DNA of 61,186 nucleotides from Herbiconiux sp. (GCF_023264855.1 NZ_JAHFUW010000022.1:1-61186); one strand, 5' to 3'. Positions 46,030 to 53,775 are shown, numbered from the stretch's first letter. Program-made: numbers and translations. The notes: a model not told the origin generated them from the sequence alone.

Positions 46030-47670
46030 TCAGTAGGTGTCTTTGTGCAGGCGGTTCTGCGCCCGGAGATCGGCGAGGGAAGTGCCGCCGGAGCGGCTCG
46101 GGCCGAGCGCGCTCTCGAGCGCCTGCTCGACGGCGGCCCCCATCGCACGGTCGCCGCAGATGTACAGCTCGGCGCCGGAGGCGATCCACTCGGCGAGCTC
46201 GTCGGCGCGGTCGAGGATGCGGTGCTGCACGTAGACCTTCTGCTCCTGGTCGCGTGAGAACGCGAGGTCGATGCGCTGCAGCGTGCCGTCGTTCAGCGCG
46301 GCCTGCCACTCGTGTTCGTACAGGTAGTCCGACGAGCGCCGCCGGTGCCCGAAGAACAGCCAGGCGGCTCCGGATGCTCCGCTCGCGCGCCGCTCCTGGA
46401 GGAACCCGCGGAACGGGGCCACGCCCGATCCGGGCCCGATCATCACCACGGGCGTCGACGGATCGGCGGGCAGCCGGAACTGCTCGTTCGGCGCGATGCG
46501 CACGCGGAACCGGCTGCCGATCGGCCGCCGGTCGATCAGGTCGCCGCTCGCCACGCCGGTGCGCTGCCCGCCGTCCGACGCTCGCCAGCTCGTCTCGGCG
46601 ACCAGCAGATCGAGCCGCCGCCGGCTGACGAGCGGGCTCGAGGCGATCGAGTACGAACGTGGCGGCTGAGCGCGCAGCAGTGACCGGAACTCGTTCGGAG
46701 TGAGCCGGGTGCGCACGCTGCGCAACAGGTCCGCCAGGCGGTGCGTGCCGAGGTAGCCGGCGAGGGCGCCGGGGCCGGCCGCGGCCAGCGTGCGCAGGCC
46801 GGGGTCGCCCGTGCGGTCCGCCCAGGCGGCGACGTGGGCGGCGGTGACCGAGGTGATGTCGAGGTCGCGCAGCTCGGCGCGCAGGGCCTCGTGGTCCGAG
46901 AGGCCCACGGCCTCGAGCAGGTCGTCGATCACGGCCGGATCGTTCTGCGGGGTGATCAGCACCACGTCGCCCGCCTCGAAGGATGCATCCCGGTCGAGTT
47001 CGAGCGTGAGCTGAACCGAGCGGCGCTCGGCCCCCTCACCGTGCAGCTCGCGCCGTTCGGCCAGCACGGCCTCGTACTCCTCGCCGGGCTGCTCGAGGGT
47101 GATCGCGGCTCCGGCTCCGGTGCCGGTGCCGGTGCCGGTGCCGGTGCCGGTGCCGGTCGCGGTCATCGGGGCGAGCAGCGGCACGGTGCGCGGGATCCAC
47201 CCGCTCGCGTCGGCCTGGTAGTCGAAGTCGCAGCGCACGAGCTCGGCCATCCGGATGCCGCCGAGCTCGGCCAGGCGGGCGTCGAGGGTCTCGCCGTGGC
47301 CGCAGAAGGTCGGATACGCGAGGTCGCCGAGAGCGAGCACCGCGAAGCGCACCCCGTCGAAGCGCGGGGCGTCGTCAGCCAGCAGCGCGGCCAGGAAGCC
47401 CGCCGAGCGCTCGGGCGCCTCGCCCTCGCCGGCCGTCGCCGCCACCACGAGCAGCGATGCGGCGCTCGCGAGGTCGGCGGGCGCCACCTCGGCCAGGTCG
47501 ACCACGCGGTGCCCGAGTCCCAGGGAGGCGGCGTAGGCGCCGGCGGCCGCCGCGACGCCCCGCGCGTTTCCCGACTCGGTGGCGTACGCCACGATCAGCG
47601 TGCCGGAGGCCGCATCCGCCGGCCCGGTCGTGAGGATGACGGAGCGGTCGGCCGTCACGGCGCCGCTCAC
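46030..47670 (-). CDS. Diflavin reductase (CPR/CysJ-like), probable P450 redox partner
   Basis: NADPH reductase of 546 aa with FMN and FAD. Flavodoxin domain (~24-165): LIVAYATESGNARGVA, ATAGEGEAPERS, LGDLAYPTFCGHGE. A Thr-Gly repeat linker (~170-190) joins it to the FAD domain (~195-425; PPRSYSIASSPL, then RTGVASGDLIDR) and NADPH domain (MIGPGSGVAPFRGFLQERR, LFFGHRRRSSDYLYEHEWQ, ELYICGDRAMGAAV). GTG start overlapping the HtaA gene stop by 4 bases. CysJ sulfite reductase is the alternative, but no cysI is nearby and the next gene is a P450. Confidence 0.93.
   Translation of the reverse strand: MSGAVTADRSVILTTGPADAASGTLIVAYATESGNARGVAAAAGAYAASLGLGHRVVDLAEVAPADLASAASLLVVAATAGEGEAPERSAGFLAALLADDAPRFDGVRFAVLALGDLAYPTFCGHGETLDARLAELGGIRMAELVRCDFDYQADASGWIPRTVPLLAPMTATGTGTGTGTGTGTGAGAAITLEQPGEEYEAVLAERRELHGEGAERRSVQLTLELDRDASFEAGDVVLITPQNDPAVIDDLLEAVGLSDHEALRAELRDLDITSVTAAHVAAWADRTGDPGLRTLAAAGPGALAGYLGTHRLADLLRSVRTRLTPNEFRSLLRAQPPRSYSIASSPLVSRRRLDLLVAETSWRASDGGQRTGVASGDLIDRRPIGSRFRVRIAPNEQFRLPADPSTPVVMIGPGSGVAPFRGFLQERRASGASGAAWLFFGHRRRSSDYLYEHEWQAALNDGTLQRIDLAFSRDQEQKVYVQHRILDRADELAEWIASGAELYICGDRAMGAAVEQALESALGPSRSGGTSLADLRAQNRLHKDTY
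47117..47152. repeat. Hexanucleotide microsatellite in the reductase interdomain linker
   Basis: Six perfect tandem copies of CCGGTG with degenerate units on both sides (47111-47116 and 47153-47158). On the coding strand it encodes alternating Thr-Gly between the FMN and FAD domains. Slippage would change linker length by two residues and keep the frame. Confidence 0.9.
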
Positions 47671-48167
47671 GAGCCCACCGCCGATCCGCCCGGTGCGAGA
47701 CGCGCGGAGAACGGGTCGAGCGGGGTGCCCTGCTCGTACACCCCGCCCAGAAAGGCGATGCCCGAGGCGGTGAGGGTACAGGTGAGCGACTCCCACACCG
47801 AGGCCCCGTCGTCTCCGACGGAGTACGCGCAGGAGACGGTCGCGAGGATCAGCCGGGCATCCGGCTCGCCGATCTCCAGCACACCGGTACCGGCCGTGAG
47901 TCGCAGCAGCGGATCGCGCACGGTCACCTCCAGCGCCCCGAAATGCCCGGTGTAGCGCACCGATCCGGCGAAGCCGATCTCACCGTCGCCGCTCGCCGCA
48001 TCGAAGCGGGCCGTGGCCGGCGCGAATACCAGGTCCCACCCCGGCACCACCGAGGCGCCGTGGCCGAGGTCGATGCCGCCGCCGGGGGAGGCGGCCGTGT
48101 ACCGGGCGAAACTCTGCTTGACCGGCCAGCTCAGTCCGTGCAGCGCGGTGCGGGGGAGGGTGGGCAC
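47667..48167 (-). CDS. HtaA-domain haem-binding protein without signal peptide
   Basis: Protein of 166 aa made of one HtaA (haem transport-associated) domain. The expected haem-site residues are present: Tyr23 (KQSFARYTA), His75 (VRYTGHFGALEV) and Tyr144 (FLGGVYEQGTPLDPFS). GTG 48167 is chosen because GAAGGAG stands directly upstream; it leaves no room for a signal peptide. Known HtaA proteins are secreted or wall-bound haem receptors of corynebacteria, so an apparently cytoplasmic copy, translationally coupled to a P450 reductase, is unexpected. It may hold or deliver haem for the P450, or it may use the fold differently. Confidence 0.8.
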   Translation of the reverse strand: MPTLPRTALHGLSWPVKQSFARYTAASPGGGIDLGHGASVVPGWDLVFAPATARFDAASGDGEIGFAGSVRYTGHFGALEVTVRDPLLRLTAGTGVLEIGEPDARLILATVSCAYSVGDDGASVWESLTCTLTASGIAFLGGVYEQGTPLDPFSARLAPGGSAVGS

Positions 48168-48199
48168 AACTGCTCCTTCGAAGTCGTGGCGAACGACCC

Positions 48200-48215
48200 G
48201 TGTCGAAATGGACAC
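48200..48215. promoter_or_regulatory. Inverted repeat upstream of the HtaA-P450 operon
   Basis: GTGTC-GAAATG-GACAC, a perfect 5-bp inverted repeat next to ACATGT, 33 bases upstream of the first gene of the operon. Possible operator; no cognate regulator identified. Confidence 0.35.
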
Positions 48216-48296
48216 ATGTCTATTCGTGACGAGTCTCCGCATCCGTCTCGCCCACGTCAAGTGCCCGGTCCGCTGAGTGGGATGCCGGGCGCACGA

Positions 48297-48336
48297 CGAA
48301 GCGCCCCTCTCCGTGCGGGACGGGAGGGGCGCTTCG
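48297..48336 (-). terminator. Terminator between the tautomerase operon and the HtaA operon
   Basis: A perfect 13-bp stem (CGAAGCGCCCCTC at 48297-48309 and GAGGGGCGCTTCG at 48324-48336) with a 14-base loop lies 42 bases past the tautomerase stop. It separates the two minus-strand operons. Confidence 0.85.
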
Positions 48337-48377
48337 TTTACGACGCCGGGGCGTCGAGGGGGTGGGGAGGATCCGGC

Positions 48378-48581
48378 TCAGGTGCCCGCGGCGGCCGCCT
48401 TCTCGGCGAGGGTGACCCCGCCCGACGACCAGTGCTCGGGCGGCACCTCGCGCACGACCACGCGGATGCTCTGGGCCGGCGCCCCGAGCGATCGCTCGAC
48501 CGCGCCGTGCAGCTCGCTCATCAGCGAGCGCAGCTGCTCGGGGGTGCGGCCCGCCGCGACGGTGGCCTCGATGAACGGCAT
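48378..48581 (-). CDS. 4-oxalocrotonate tautomerase family enzyme
   Basis: Small tautomerase of 67 aa beginning MPFIEATVAAGRTPEQLRSL, so the catalytic Pro1 is exposed after Met removal. Arg residues of the active site are plausible at RSL and IRVVVREVPPEHW. It would isomerise 2-hydroxymuconate to 2-oxo-3-hexenedioate, the one meta-pathway step not encoded in the operon at 35-40 kb. Its ATG overlaps the extradiol dioxygenase stop by one base (TGATG). Confidence 0.92.
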   Translation of the reverse strand: MPFIEATVAAGRTPEQLRSLMSELHGAVERSLGAPAQSIRVVVREVPPEHWSSGGVTLAEKAAAAGT

Positions 48582-49531
48582 CAGGCCCCCTGCAGACTGG
48601 GAGCGGACGCCGGGGTGGCATCGGACGCGGGGGGCGTGGCATCCGTCACCGCCGGCTCGTCGTCGACCTGGTACTGCGTCGAGGCGCGCTGCGTGGGCCC
48701 GCCCCACATGTCGATCGAGTTCGGCAGCGCCGGGTCGAAGTAGCGCGGCACCCAGCTGGCGTCGTCCTCGATGCGGCGCACACCGTAGGAGTACTCGTAG
48801 GTGAGCCCCTCCGGCCCCTTGAAGTAGATGAACACGGCCGTGGACTGCGGATGCCGTCCCGGGCCCTGCTCGATCTCCACCTCGTGCTTCTCGAGGAAGT
48901 GCCAGCTGCGCATCACGTCGTCGATCGACTCCACCTGGAAGTTGATGTGGCAGAGGCCGGGCCGATCGCCCTGGAACACCGCGAGCTTGTGGTGCACCGG
49001 ATCGAAGCGCATGAGCGCCGCCTTGTTGCCGATCCAGTCGCTGATCTTGATGTTGAACAGCGAGCTCCACCACTCGAAGGCGGCGCGCGGGTCGGGCGCG
49101 TCGACGCAGAGGTGGCCGAACTCGATGATGCCGGCCCGGCGGCTGAACTCCACCGGTGCGGCATCCGACTCGGCGTCGACCACGAGGTCGAAACGGTTGC
49201 CCCACGGGTCGAGGAACTCGAGGAACTCCCGCACGTGACGCGAGTGTGCCTCCTCGGGCGTGCCCCAGCGCGTGGTGATGCCGGCCAGGGTGAGCTCCAC
49301 CTCGGCGGCGCGCAGCGCGGCGCTGTCGGCGAGCGAGAGGCCCGAGCTCAGCACGCCCGAGCGGCCCTCCACGAAGGCGAGGCAGTGGTGGCGGCCGTCG
49401 GCGCGCAGGTAGTGCACGCCGTCTTCGCTGCCGCGGTACTCCATGCCCACGATCTCGGTGGCGAAGCGCACCGCCTCGGCCGCGTCGGCCGATCCGGAGC
49501 GCACGTACTGGATGTCTTTCAGTTCGATCAC
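48581..49531 (-). CDS. Type I extradiol dioxygenase (BphC/catechol 2,3-dioxygenase-like)
   Basis: Second two-module meta-cleaving dioxygenase, 316 aa. The Fe(II) triad is visible as His140 (IEFGHLCVD), His195 (GLCHINFQV) and Glu246 (LTYEYSYG). The residues around GPGRHPQSTAVFIYFKGPEG are conserved. The C-terminal ~30 residues are a Thr/Ala/Pro-rich tail not usual for the family. GTG start overlapping the aldolase-like gene stop by 4 bases. It resembles dioxygenases for substituted catechols; the exact substrate is open. Confidence 0.9.
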   Translation of the reverse strand: MIELKDIQYVRSGSADAAEAVRFATEIVGMEYRGSEDGVHYLRADGRHHCLAFVEGRSGVLSSGLSLADSAALRAAEVELTLAGITTRWGTPEEAHSRHVREFLEFLDPWGNRFDLVVDAESDAAPVEFSRRAGIIEFGHLCVDAPDPRAAFEWWSSLFNIKISDWIGNKAALMRFDPVHHKLAVFQGDRPGLCHINFQVESIDDVMRSWHFLEKHEVEIEQGPGRHPQSTAVFIYFKGPEGLTYEYSYGVRRIEDDASWVPRYFDPALPNSIDMWGGPTQRASTQYQVDDEPAVTDATPPASDATPASAPSLQGA

Positions 49532-50196
49532 GAGAGGTCCTTTCCCTCAGGGTTGGCGAGATGGGTGTAGATGCGGGGCAGGAGCTCGGCGGCACGGTCG
49601 CGCCACCACTCCTGCTCGTCGAGGGGGATGGTCTGCGGATCGCCGGCGGCCAGGGCGCGCAGGGCGAGTTCGGCCGTGCGCTCGAGCAGCCACATCCGGG
49701 CCACCGCCTCGGCGAGGTCGCGGCCGCGCGTGACGGCGCCGTTGCCGAGCAGGATGATCGCGTCGGCATCGCCGGCCGAGCGCGCGACGGCGGCGCCGCC
49801 CGCCGCGTCGCGCACGAGACGGGAGTCGTGGTGTACCGCCACCGGGCCGAGCATCGCGGCGTGCCCGTTGAGGGCCGGCAGCTCGCGGCCGAGCGCGGCG
49901 AAGGCCGCGAGCTTCGGCGGTTGCGCCCGGCATACCGCACCGATCCCGGGCCGGCGGTCATAGAGGGCGGTGTGGATCCAGGCCTCCTTGGGCGCGCCGT
50001 CCGGCAACTCGGCGGCGTCCAGGGGCACGGAGGTGAGAGTGGATCCCGTCGAGAGGGAACCCAGTGGCCTCGGCGGCGTGATGGCGAAGGCCCCGGCTGC
50101 GGTGCGCACCGAGAGATGGCCGAAGGCATCGACCAGCCCGGCCGCCGCGACCGCGTGGGCCGCTTCGGTCAGCCGATCCTGCACGTCGTCGTCCAT
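49528..50196 (-). CDS. Class II aldolase/adducin family protein with degenerate metal site
   Basis: Protein of 222 aa with the FucA/adducin fold (GLVDAFGHLSVRTAAGAF, APKEAWIHTALYDRRPGIGAV). In this family decarboxylases act after extradiol cleavage of 3-carboxycatechols (for example CmtD of the p-cumate pathway), which fits its place upstream of the dioxygenase. The HxH zinc motif is Arg-Ala-Gln here (VCRAQPP) and the later NHG/RGHG motif is GNG (LLGNGAVTRG), so the metal ligands appear lost. It may be inactive, metal-free or regulatory. Confidence 0.82.
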   Translation of the reverse strand: MDDDVQDRLTEAAHAVAAAGLVDAFGHLSVRTAAGAFAITPPRPLGSLSTGSTLTSVPLDAAELPDGAPKEAWIHTALYDRRPGIGAVCRAQPPKLAAFAALGRELPALNGHAAMLGPVAVHHDSRLVRDAAGGAAVARSAGDADAIILLGNGAVTRGRDLAEAVARMWLLERTAELALRALAAGDPQTIPLDEQEWWRDRAAELLPRIYTHLANPEGKDLS

Positions 50197-50220
50197 CGGG
50201 CTCCTTTACCGTTATCCCAA

Positions 50221-50248
50221 AACGTACCTGTATATGTAGAAATGTCAA
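50221..50248 (-). promoter_or_regulatory. Sigma-70-type promoter of the aldolase-dioxygenase-tautomerase operon
   Basis: On the minus strand TTGACA (50248-50243), a 16-base spacer and TACGTT (50226-50221) stand 25 bases before the operon start, in the 93-base gap to the divergent PadR gene. The AT-rich spacer CTACATATACAG could hold the PadR site. Confidence 0.6.
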
Positions 50249-50289
50249 GAGTGCAAGGATGGCGGCGGCCGCGGCGTAGAATCTCGGTC

Positions 50290-50874
50290 ATGTCCTTGCC
50301 GCACGCGATCCTCGGTGTGCTCGAGGCGCGGCCGATGACGGGCTATGAGCTCACCCGATTCTTCGAGTCGACCGCCCGCTGGGTGTGGAGCGCCCCGCAG
50401 AGCCAGATCTACCCCCTGCTGCGCCGGCTCGAGGCCGAGGGGCTCATCGTGGGCGAGGAGCAGCTGCGGGGCGAGAAGCTGAAGCGCACCTCGTACTCGC
50501 TCACCGAAGCCGGCCTCGCCGACCTGCGCGACTGGCTGGCCGAGCCGCACGACGAGCCCCCGGTGCGCGATCCCCTGCTGCTGCAGACGCTGTTCCTGGA
50601 CACCGTCGAACCGGCCGACGCCGAGCGCGTGCTCACCGCCCACCTGCACGCGCTGGAGGCCGGAATCGAGCAGTGGACGGTGCACCGCAACCGCCTGCTC
50701 GCCCGGGACACGCCGCTGCTGCGCGAGCGGCTGGCCTCGCGCGACACCGCCGACCACGCCCGCATCGCGGCCCTCAAGGCGCACGTGTTCGACTACCTGA
50801 TCGACTCGGCCGAGCTCGGCATCGCGTGGAGCCGCCGCGCCATCGCCATCGTGCGCGGCGAGCTCGCGGAATAA
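50290..50874 (+). CDS. PadR-family transcriptional regulator
   Basis: Repressor of 194 aa. The N-terminal PadR winged helix (~1-85) begins LPHAILGVLEARPMTGYELTRFF and includes WSAPQSQIYPLLRRLEAEG. The C-terminal Vir_act_alpha_C helices (~95-190) follow. PadR proteins typically sense phenolic acids and control detoxification or degradation genes. It is divergent from the class II aldolase/extradiol dioxygenase operon, its most likely target. Confidence 0.94.
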   Translation: MSLPHAILGVLEARPMTGYELTRFFESTARWVWSAPQSQIYPLLRRLEAEGLIVGEEQLRGEKLKRTSYSLTEAGLADLRDWLAEPHDEPPVRDPLLLQTLFLDTVEPADAERVLTAHLHALEAGIEQWTVHRNRLLARDTPLLRERLASRDTADHARIAALKAHVFDYLIDSAELGIAWSRRAIAIVRGELAE

Positions 50875-50977
50875 CGCTCGCCCCGACGCGGCCCGGCCCC
50901 GCGACATCCGTCATTCCGTCCCGCTCAGTGGGCCGGATGCTGGCCCCTCCGGCCGACGCCGGTCCAGACTGCGGGCC

Positions 50978-51763
50978 ATGACATCCACGCTCCCTCCCCA
51001 GACCGCCCCCGCCTCCCGCTCCTCGGCTCCCGGCCGTCTCTCCGGCCGGGTGGCCGTCGTCACCGGCGGTGCCCGCAACGTGGGCCGCTCCTACGCCGAA
51101 CGGCTCGCCGCCGACGGTGCCGCCGTGGCCGTGCTCGACGTCGAAGACGCCGTCGAGACGGTCGACGCCATCACCGCGCAGGGCGGACGGGCCTTCTCCC
51201 ACCGGGTCGACCTCACCGATCCCGAGGCCGTCGAGGCCTCGGTGGATGCTGTGACCCGGGCGCTCGGACCCGTCGGCATCCTCGTCAACAATGCGGGCAT
51301 CTACCCGCCGAAGCCGCTCGCCGAGATCACCATCGACGACTGGCGGCACATGTTCGCCGTCAACGTCGAGGGCGTCTTCAGCGCCCTGCAGGCCTACTCG
51401 CGGGGCATGAAGCAGGCGCGCTGGGGCCGCATCATCAACATCACCTCGAACTCCACCGGGCTGGTCATCCCGGGTCTCGCGCACTACATCTCCTCGAAGA
51501 TGGCCGTGATCGGGCTCACCCGGGCGGCCGCCACCGAGCTGGCCGAGTTCGGCATCACGGTGAACGCCGTCGGCCCGAGCCTCGTGCGCACGCCCGTGAA
51601 GACCAATCCCGACGAGCTCTTCGACGCGGTGCCCGCCCTGCAGGCCATCACCCGGGCGGAGGTGCCGGAGGATCTCGTCGGTGCGATCTCGTTCCTCGCC
51701 TCGGAGGACGCCTCGTTCGTGACGGGGCAGACCCTGTGGGTCGACGGCGGCCTGCTGCGCTGA
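50978..51763 (+). CDS. SDR family oxidoreductase
   Basis: Classical short-chain dehydrogenase of 261 aa with an intact active site. Cofactor loop VVTGGARNVGRSYAE, Asp in VLDVEDAVE favouring NAD(H), NNAG as ILVNNAGIYPP, catalytic Ser in NITSNSTGL and Tyr/Lys in AHYISSKMAV. It probably oxidises an alcohol or cis-diol in the surrounding catabolic pathway, which is inferred from context. Its stop is 12 bases from the convergent TetR gene stop. Confidence 0.92.
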   Translation: MTSTLPPQTAPASRSSAPGRLSGRVAVVTGGARNVGRSYAERLAADGAAVAVLDVEDAVETVDAITAQGGRAFSHRVDLTDPEAVEASVDAVTRALGPVGILVNNAGIYPPKPLAEITIDDWRHMFAVNVEGVFSALQAYSRGMKQARWGRIINITSNSTGLVIPGLAHYISSKMAVIGLTRAAATELAEFGITVNAVGPSLVRTPVKTNPDELFDAVPALQAITRAEVPEDLVGAISFLASEDASFVTGQTLWVDGGLLR

Positions 51764-51775
51764 GTGCGCCGGGGC

Positions 51776-52390
51776 TCAGGGTTCCACGTCGGGGAAGAAG
51801 GAGATCAGCCGTGTCACCATCTCGTCCACGGGCAGCCCGGGGTCGGTGCGCATCCAGTGCATGAGCATCGTGAGAGTGCCTCCGGCGATGAACCGCGAGG
51901 TCTCCGCCACGTCGAGGCGGGCGGGGAGGACGGGCATCTGCTCGAACGCCGCGGCGATCGCCCCGGCCAGGTCGACCACGGCCACCTCGAAGGCGCCGGA
52001 GCTGCCGGGCATCCCGAACACGCTGAGGTAGAGGCCCCGGTGGCGAACGACATGCTCCACGTTGCGGCGCAGCATGGCGGTGGAGGCCTCGCGCCAGCCG
52101 GCGTACCCGGTGAGCGGGGCGTCGTGGTGCTGCGCCGCGATGGTCTCCAGCATGTCGTGCATGATGGCGAGGCCGAGCTCCTCCAAGCCGGCGAAGTGCG
52201 TGTAGAACGCCGCCCGGCTGATGCCGGCCCGGCGCACGACCTCGCCGACGGTGACCGGTTCGTCTTCGCCGAACGACTCCACCGCCTCGAAGATCGCCTG
52301 CCTGGTGCGCGCCACCTTCGTGTCCGACGAGCGGCTCATACTGCGCCGCACCTCGTCGATCGCCGAGGCGGAGGCGTCATCGGCGGGCAT
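51776..52390 (-). CDS. TetR-family transcriptional regulator
   Basis: Regulator of 204 aa. The N-terminal helix-turn-helix domain (~22-75) reads VTVGEVVRRAGISRAAFYTHF, followed by a helical ligand domain with no recognisable signature. It is divergent from the VOC gene with only 59 bases between them, so it probably controls that gene and itself. The ligand is unknown. Confidence 0.92.
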   Translation of the reverse strand: MPADDASASAIDEVRRSMSRSSDTKVARTRQAIFEAVESFGEDEPVTVGEVVRRAGISRAAFYTHFAGLEELGLAIMHDMLETIAAQHHDAPLTGYAGWREASTAMLRRNVEHVVRHRGLYLSVFGMPGSSGAFEVAVVDLAGAIAAAFEQMPVLPARLDVAETSRFIAGGTLTMLMHWMRTDPGLPVDEMVTRLISFFPDVEP

Positions 52391-52449
52391 GCCCCGATCC
52401 TAACCAGCCCGATCCCGAGCAGATCGACACCCGACCAGAGGAGCACCCC

Positions 52450-52992
52450 ATGACCGCACCACCCGTCTCGACCCTGCGGGGGATGGAGCACGTCGCCTTC
52501 ACCGTGCCCGACCTCGAGCAGGCCATCCGCTTCTTCGTCGTCGTGCTGGGCTGCGAGCACCTCTACGACATCGGCCCGTTCGAAGACCCCGAGGGCGACT
52601 GGTTCGCGGTGAACCTCGACCTCGATCCCCGCGCCCGCATCCCACGCGGCGCGCTGCTGCGCTGCGGCCACGGCTCGAACTTCGAGATCTTCGAGTACGA
52701 GGCCCCCGGCCAGGTGCAGCGGATGCCGCGGATGAGCGACTGGGGCGGCGTGCACCTCGCGTTCTACGTCGACGACATGGCGACGTCACTGGCCGAACTC
52801 GAGCAGCACGGCCTGCGCATCCTGGGCGGCGCGAAGGACGGCCTGGGCGTCGAGGGCGGCGACGGCTCGACCTTCGCCCACTTCCTCTCCCCCTGGGGCA
52901 TGCTGCTCGAGCTCGTCTCCTTCCCCCGCGGCAAGGCCTACATGCACGGCCGCACCCGTCTCCTCTGGACCCCGGTGCACCCCTCCGCCTGA
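52450..52992 (+). CDS. VOC family (glyoxalase/bleomycin resistance fold) protein
   Basis: Protein of 180 aa with a single VOC unit of two beta-alpha-beta-beta-beta modules. Putative metal ligands are His14 (MEHVAFTV), a Glu in NFEIFEYEA, His in GVHLAFYV and Glu in MLLELVSFP, a His/Glu/His/Glu pattern like glyoxalase I or methylmalonyl-CoA epimerase. Function could be isomerase, lyase or binding protein. The TetR gene is divergent. Confidence 0.85.
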   Translation: MTAPPVSTLRGMEHVAFTVPDLEQAIRFFVVVLGCEHLYDIGPFEDPEGDWFAVNLDLDPRARIPRGALLRCGHGSNFEIFEYEAPGQVQRMPRMSDWGGVHLAFYVDDMATSLAELEQHGLRILGGAKDGLGVEGGDGSTFAHFLSPWGMLLELVSFPRGKAYMHGRTRLLWTPVHPSA

Positions 52993-53024
52993 CCTGGGAG
53001 GGGTGCACCGACGACGGGTGGGGT

Positions 53025-53615
53025 CTACTCGCCACCGCCGAAGACCGCGGCGGCGGCGGCCTGCCACTCGGGGTCGGTGGCGTCGATGAGGGTGGGGTTG
53101 CCGTCGCTCCACTGGAACGAGTGCTTGAGCTTGGTGATCTTCCAGCCCGACTCCGTCTTGCGGAACGAGTTCTCGTACCAGCCGTACTGCGTGTAGTCGT
53201 CGCCCCCGAAGCGGTTCGGGAAACGGTGGCGGGCGATGTAGTAGAACACGCCGTCGGCCTCGTCGCCGCGGATGTCGATCGCGAAGTTCGAGTACTGGTG
53301 CTGCAGCGTGAGCCGCTCCAGGCACGCCTTCGCGAAGCGGGCCCAGGCGGCGGGGGTGGTGCGCGCCGGCGCCTGGCCGGTGAGGTCGAAGAAGTTCACG
53401 TCGAACTCGTCGTCGAGCGTGGCGGCGTACATCTCCCAGTCGTGCAGGTCGAGGCCGCGGCCGAAGCGCAGCATCACCTCGGAGATGCGCTGGCGGTCGA
53501 GCAGTTCGGTGAGCACGGCATCGCGGTTCGAGTCGGTCACGGAGACGACGTCCTGAACCGGCGAGTAGATGTCGTAGACGTTGTAGCCGGCTTCGGCGGT
53601 GGGCAGTGCGGTCAT
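53025..53615 (-). CDS. NTF2/SnoaL-like protein
   Basis: Protein of 196 aa with the cone-shaped NTF2 fold: helix LDRQRISEVMLRFGRGLDLHDWEMYAATL, then DEFDVNFFDLTG, and strands GVFYYIARHRF, YTQYGWYENSFRK and WKITKLKHSFQW, given here as separate pieces. The DRxxI..L....D..D family opening resembles SnoaL_4 polyketide/aromatic dehydratase or isomerase-like proteins. Start ATG 53615 behind GGAGG. It may be a dehydratase or isomerase in the catabolic pathway. Confidence 0.85.
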   Translation of the reverse strand: MTALPTAEAGYNVYDIYSPVQDVVSVTDSNRDAVLTELLDRQRISEVMLRFGRGLDLHDWEMYAATLDDEFDVNFFDLTGQAPARTTPAAWARFAKACLERLTLQHQYSNFAIDIRGDEADGVFYYIARHRFPNRFGGDDYTQYGWYENSFRKTESGWKITKLKHSFQWSDGNPTLIDATDPEWQAAAAAVFGGGE

Positions 53616-53740
53616 GGGATCCTCCAGTACGTCGACGGTGACGGTCGCCGCAAGTGTAGGTACTCTGGGCGGCCGTTCCCAACGCTGTGTTGCAGTCACC
53701 GGAACGGTCCATTGACATGCCGCGGATCCGTGAAGAGCAT

Positions 53741-53750
53741 GTGTGCACAC
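53741..53750. promoter_or_regulatory. Palindrome upstream of the ABC importer operon
   Basis: GTGTGCACAC, a perfect 10-bp palindrome 25 bases before the permease start. Slightly upstream TTGACA (53713-53718) could be a -35 box. The GntR regulator encoded at the operon end is a candidate binder, but the site does not match the FadR-type rule. Confidence 0.35.
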
Positions 53751-53775
53751 TTCCCGGGCATTCGAAGGATCAGCA

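Noticed and set aside
46030-47670. Assignment of the diflavin protein as sulfite reductase flavoprotein CysJ
   Set aside because: No sulfite reductase haemoprotein or sulfur assimilation gene is nearby; the P450 40 bases downstream is a better partner.
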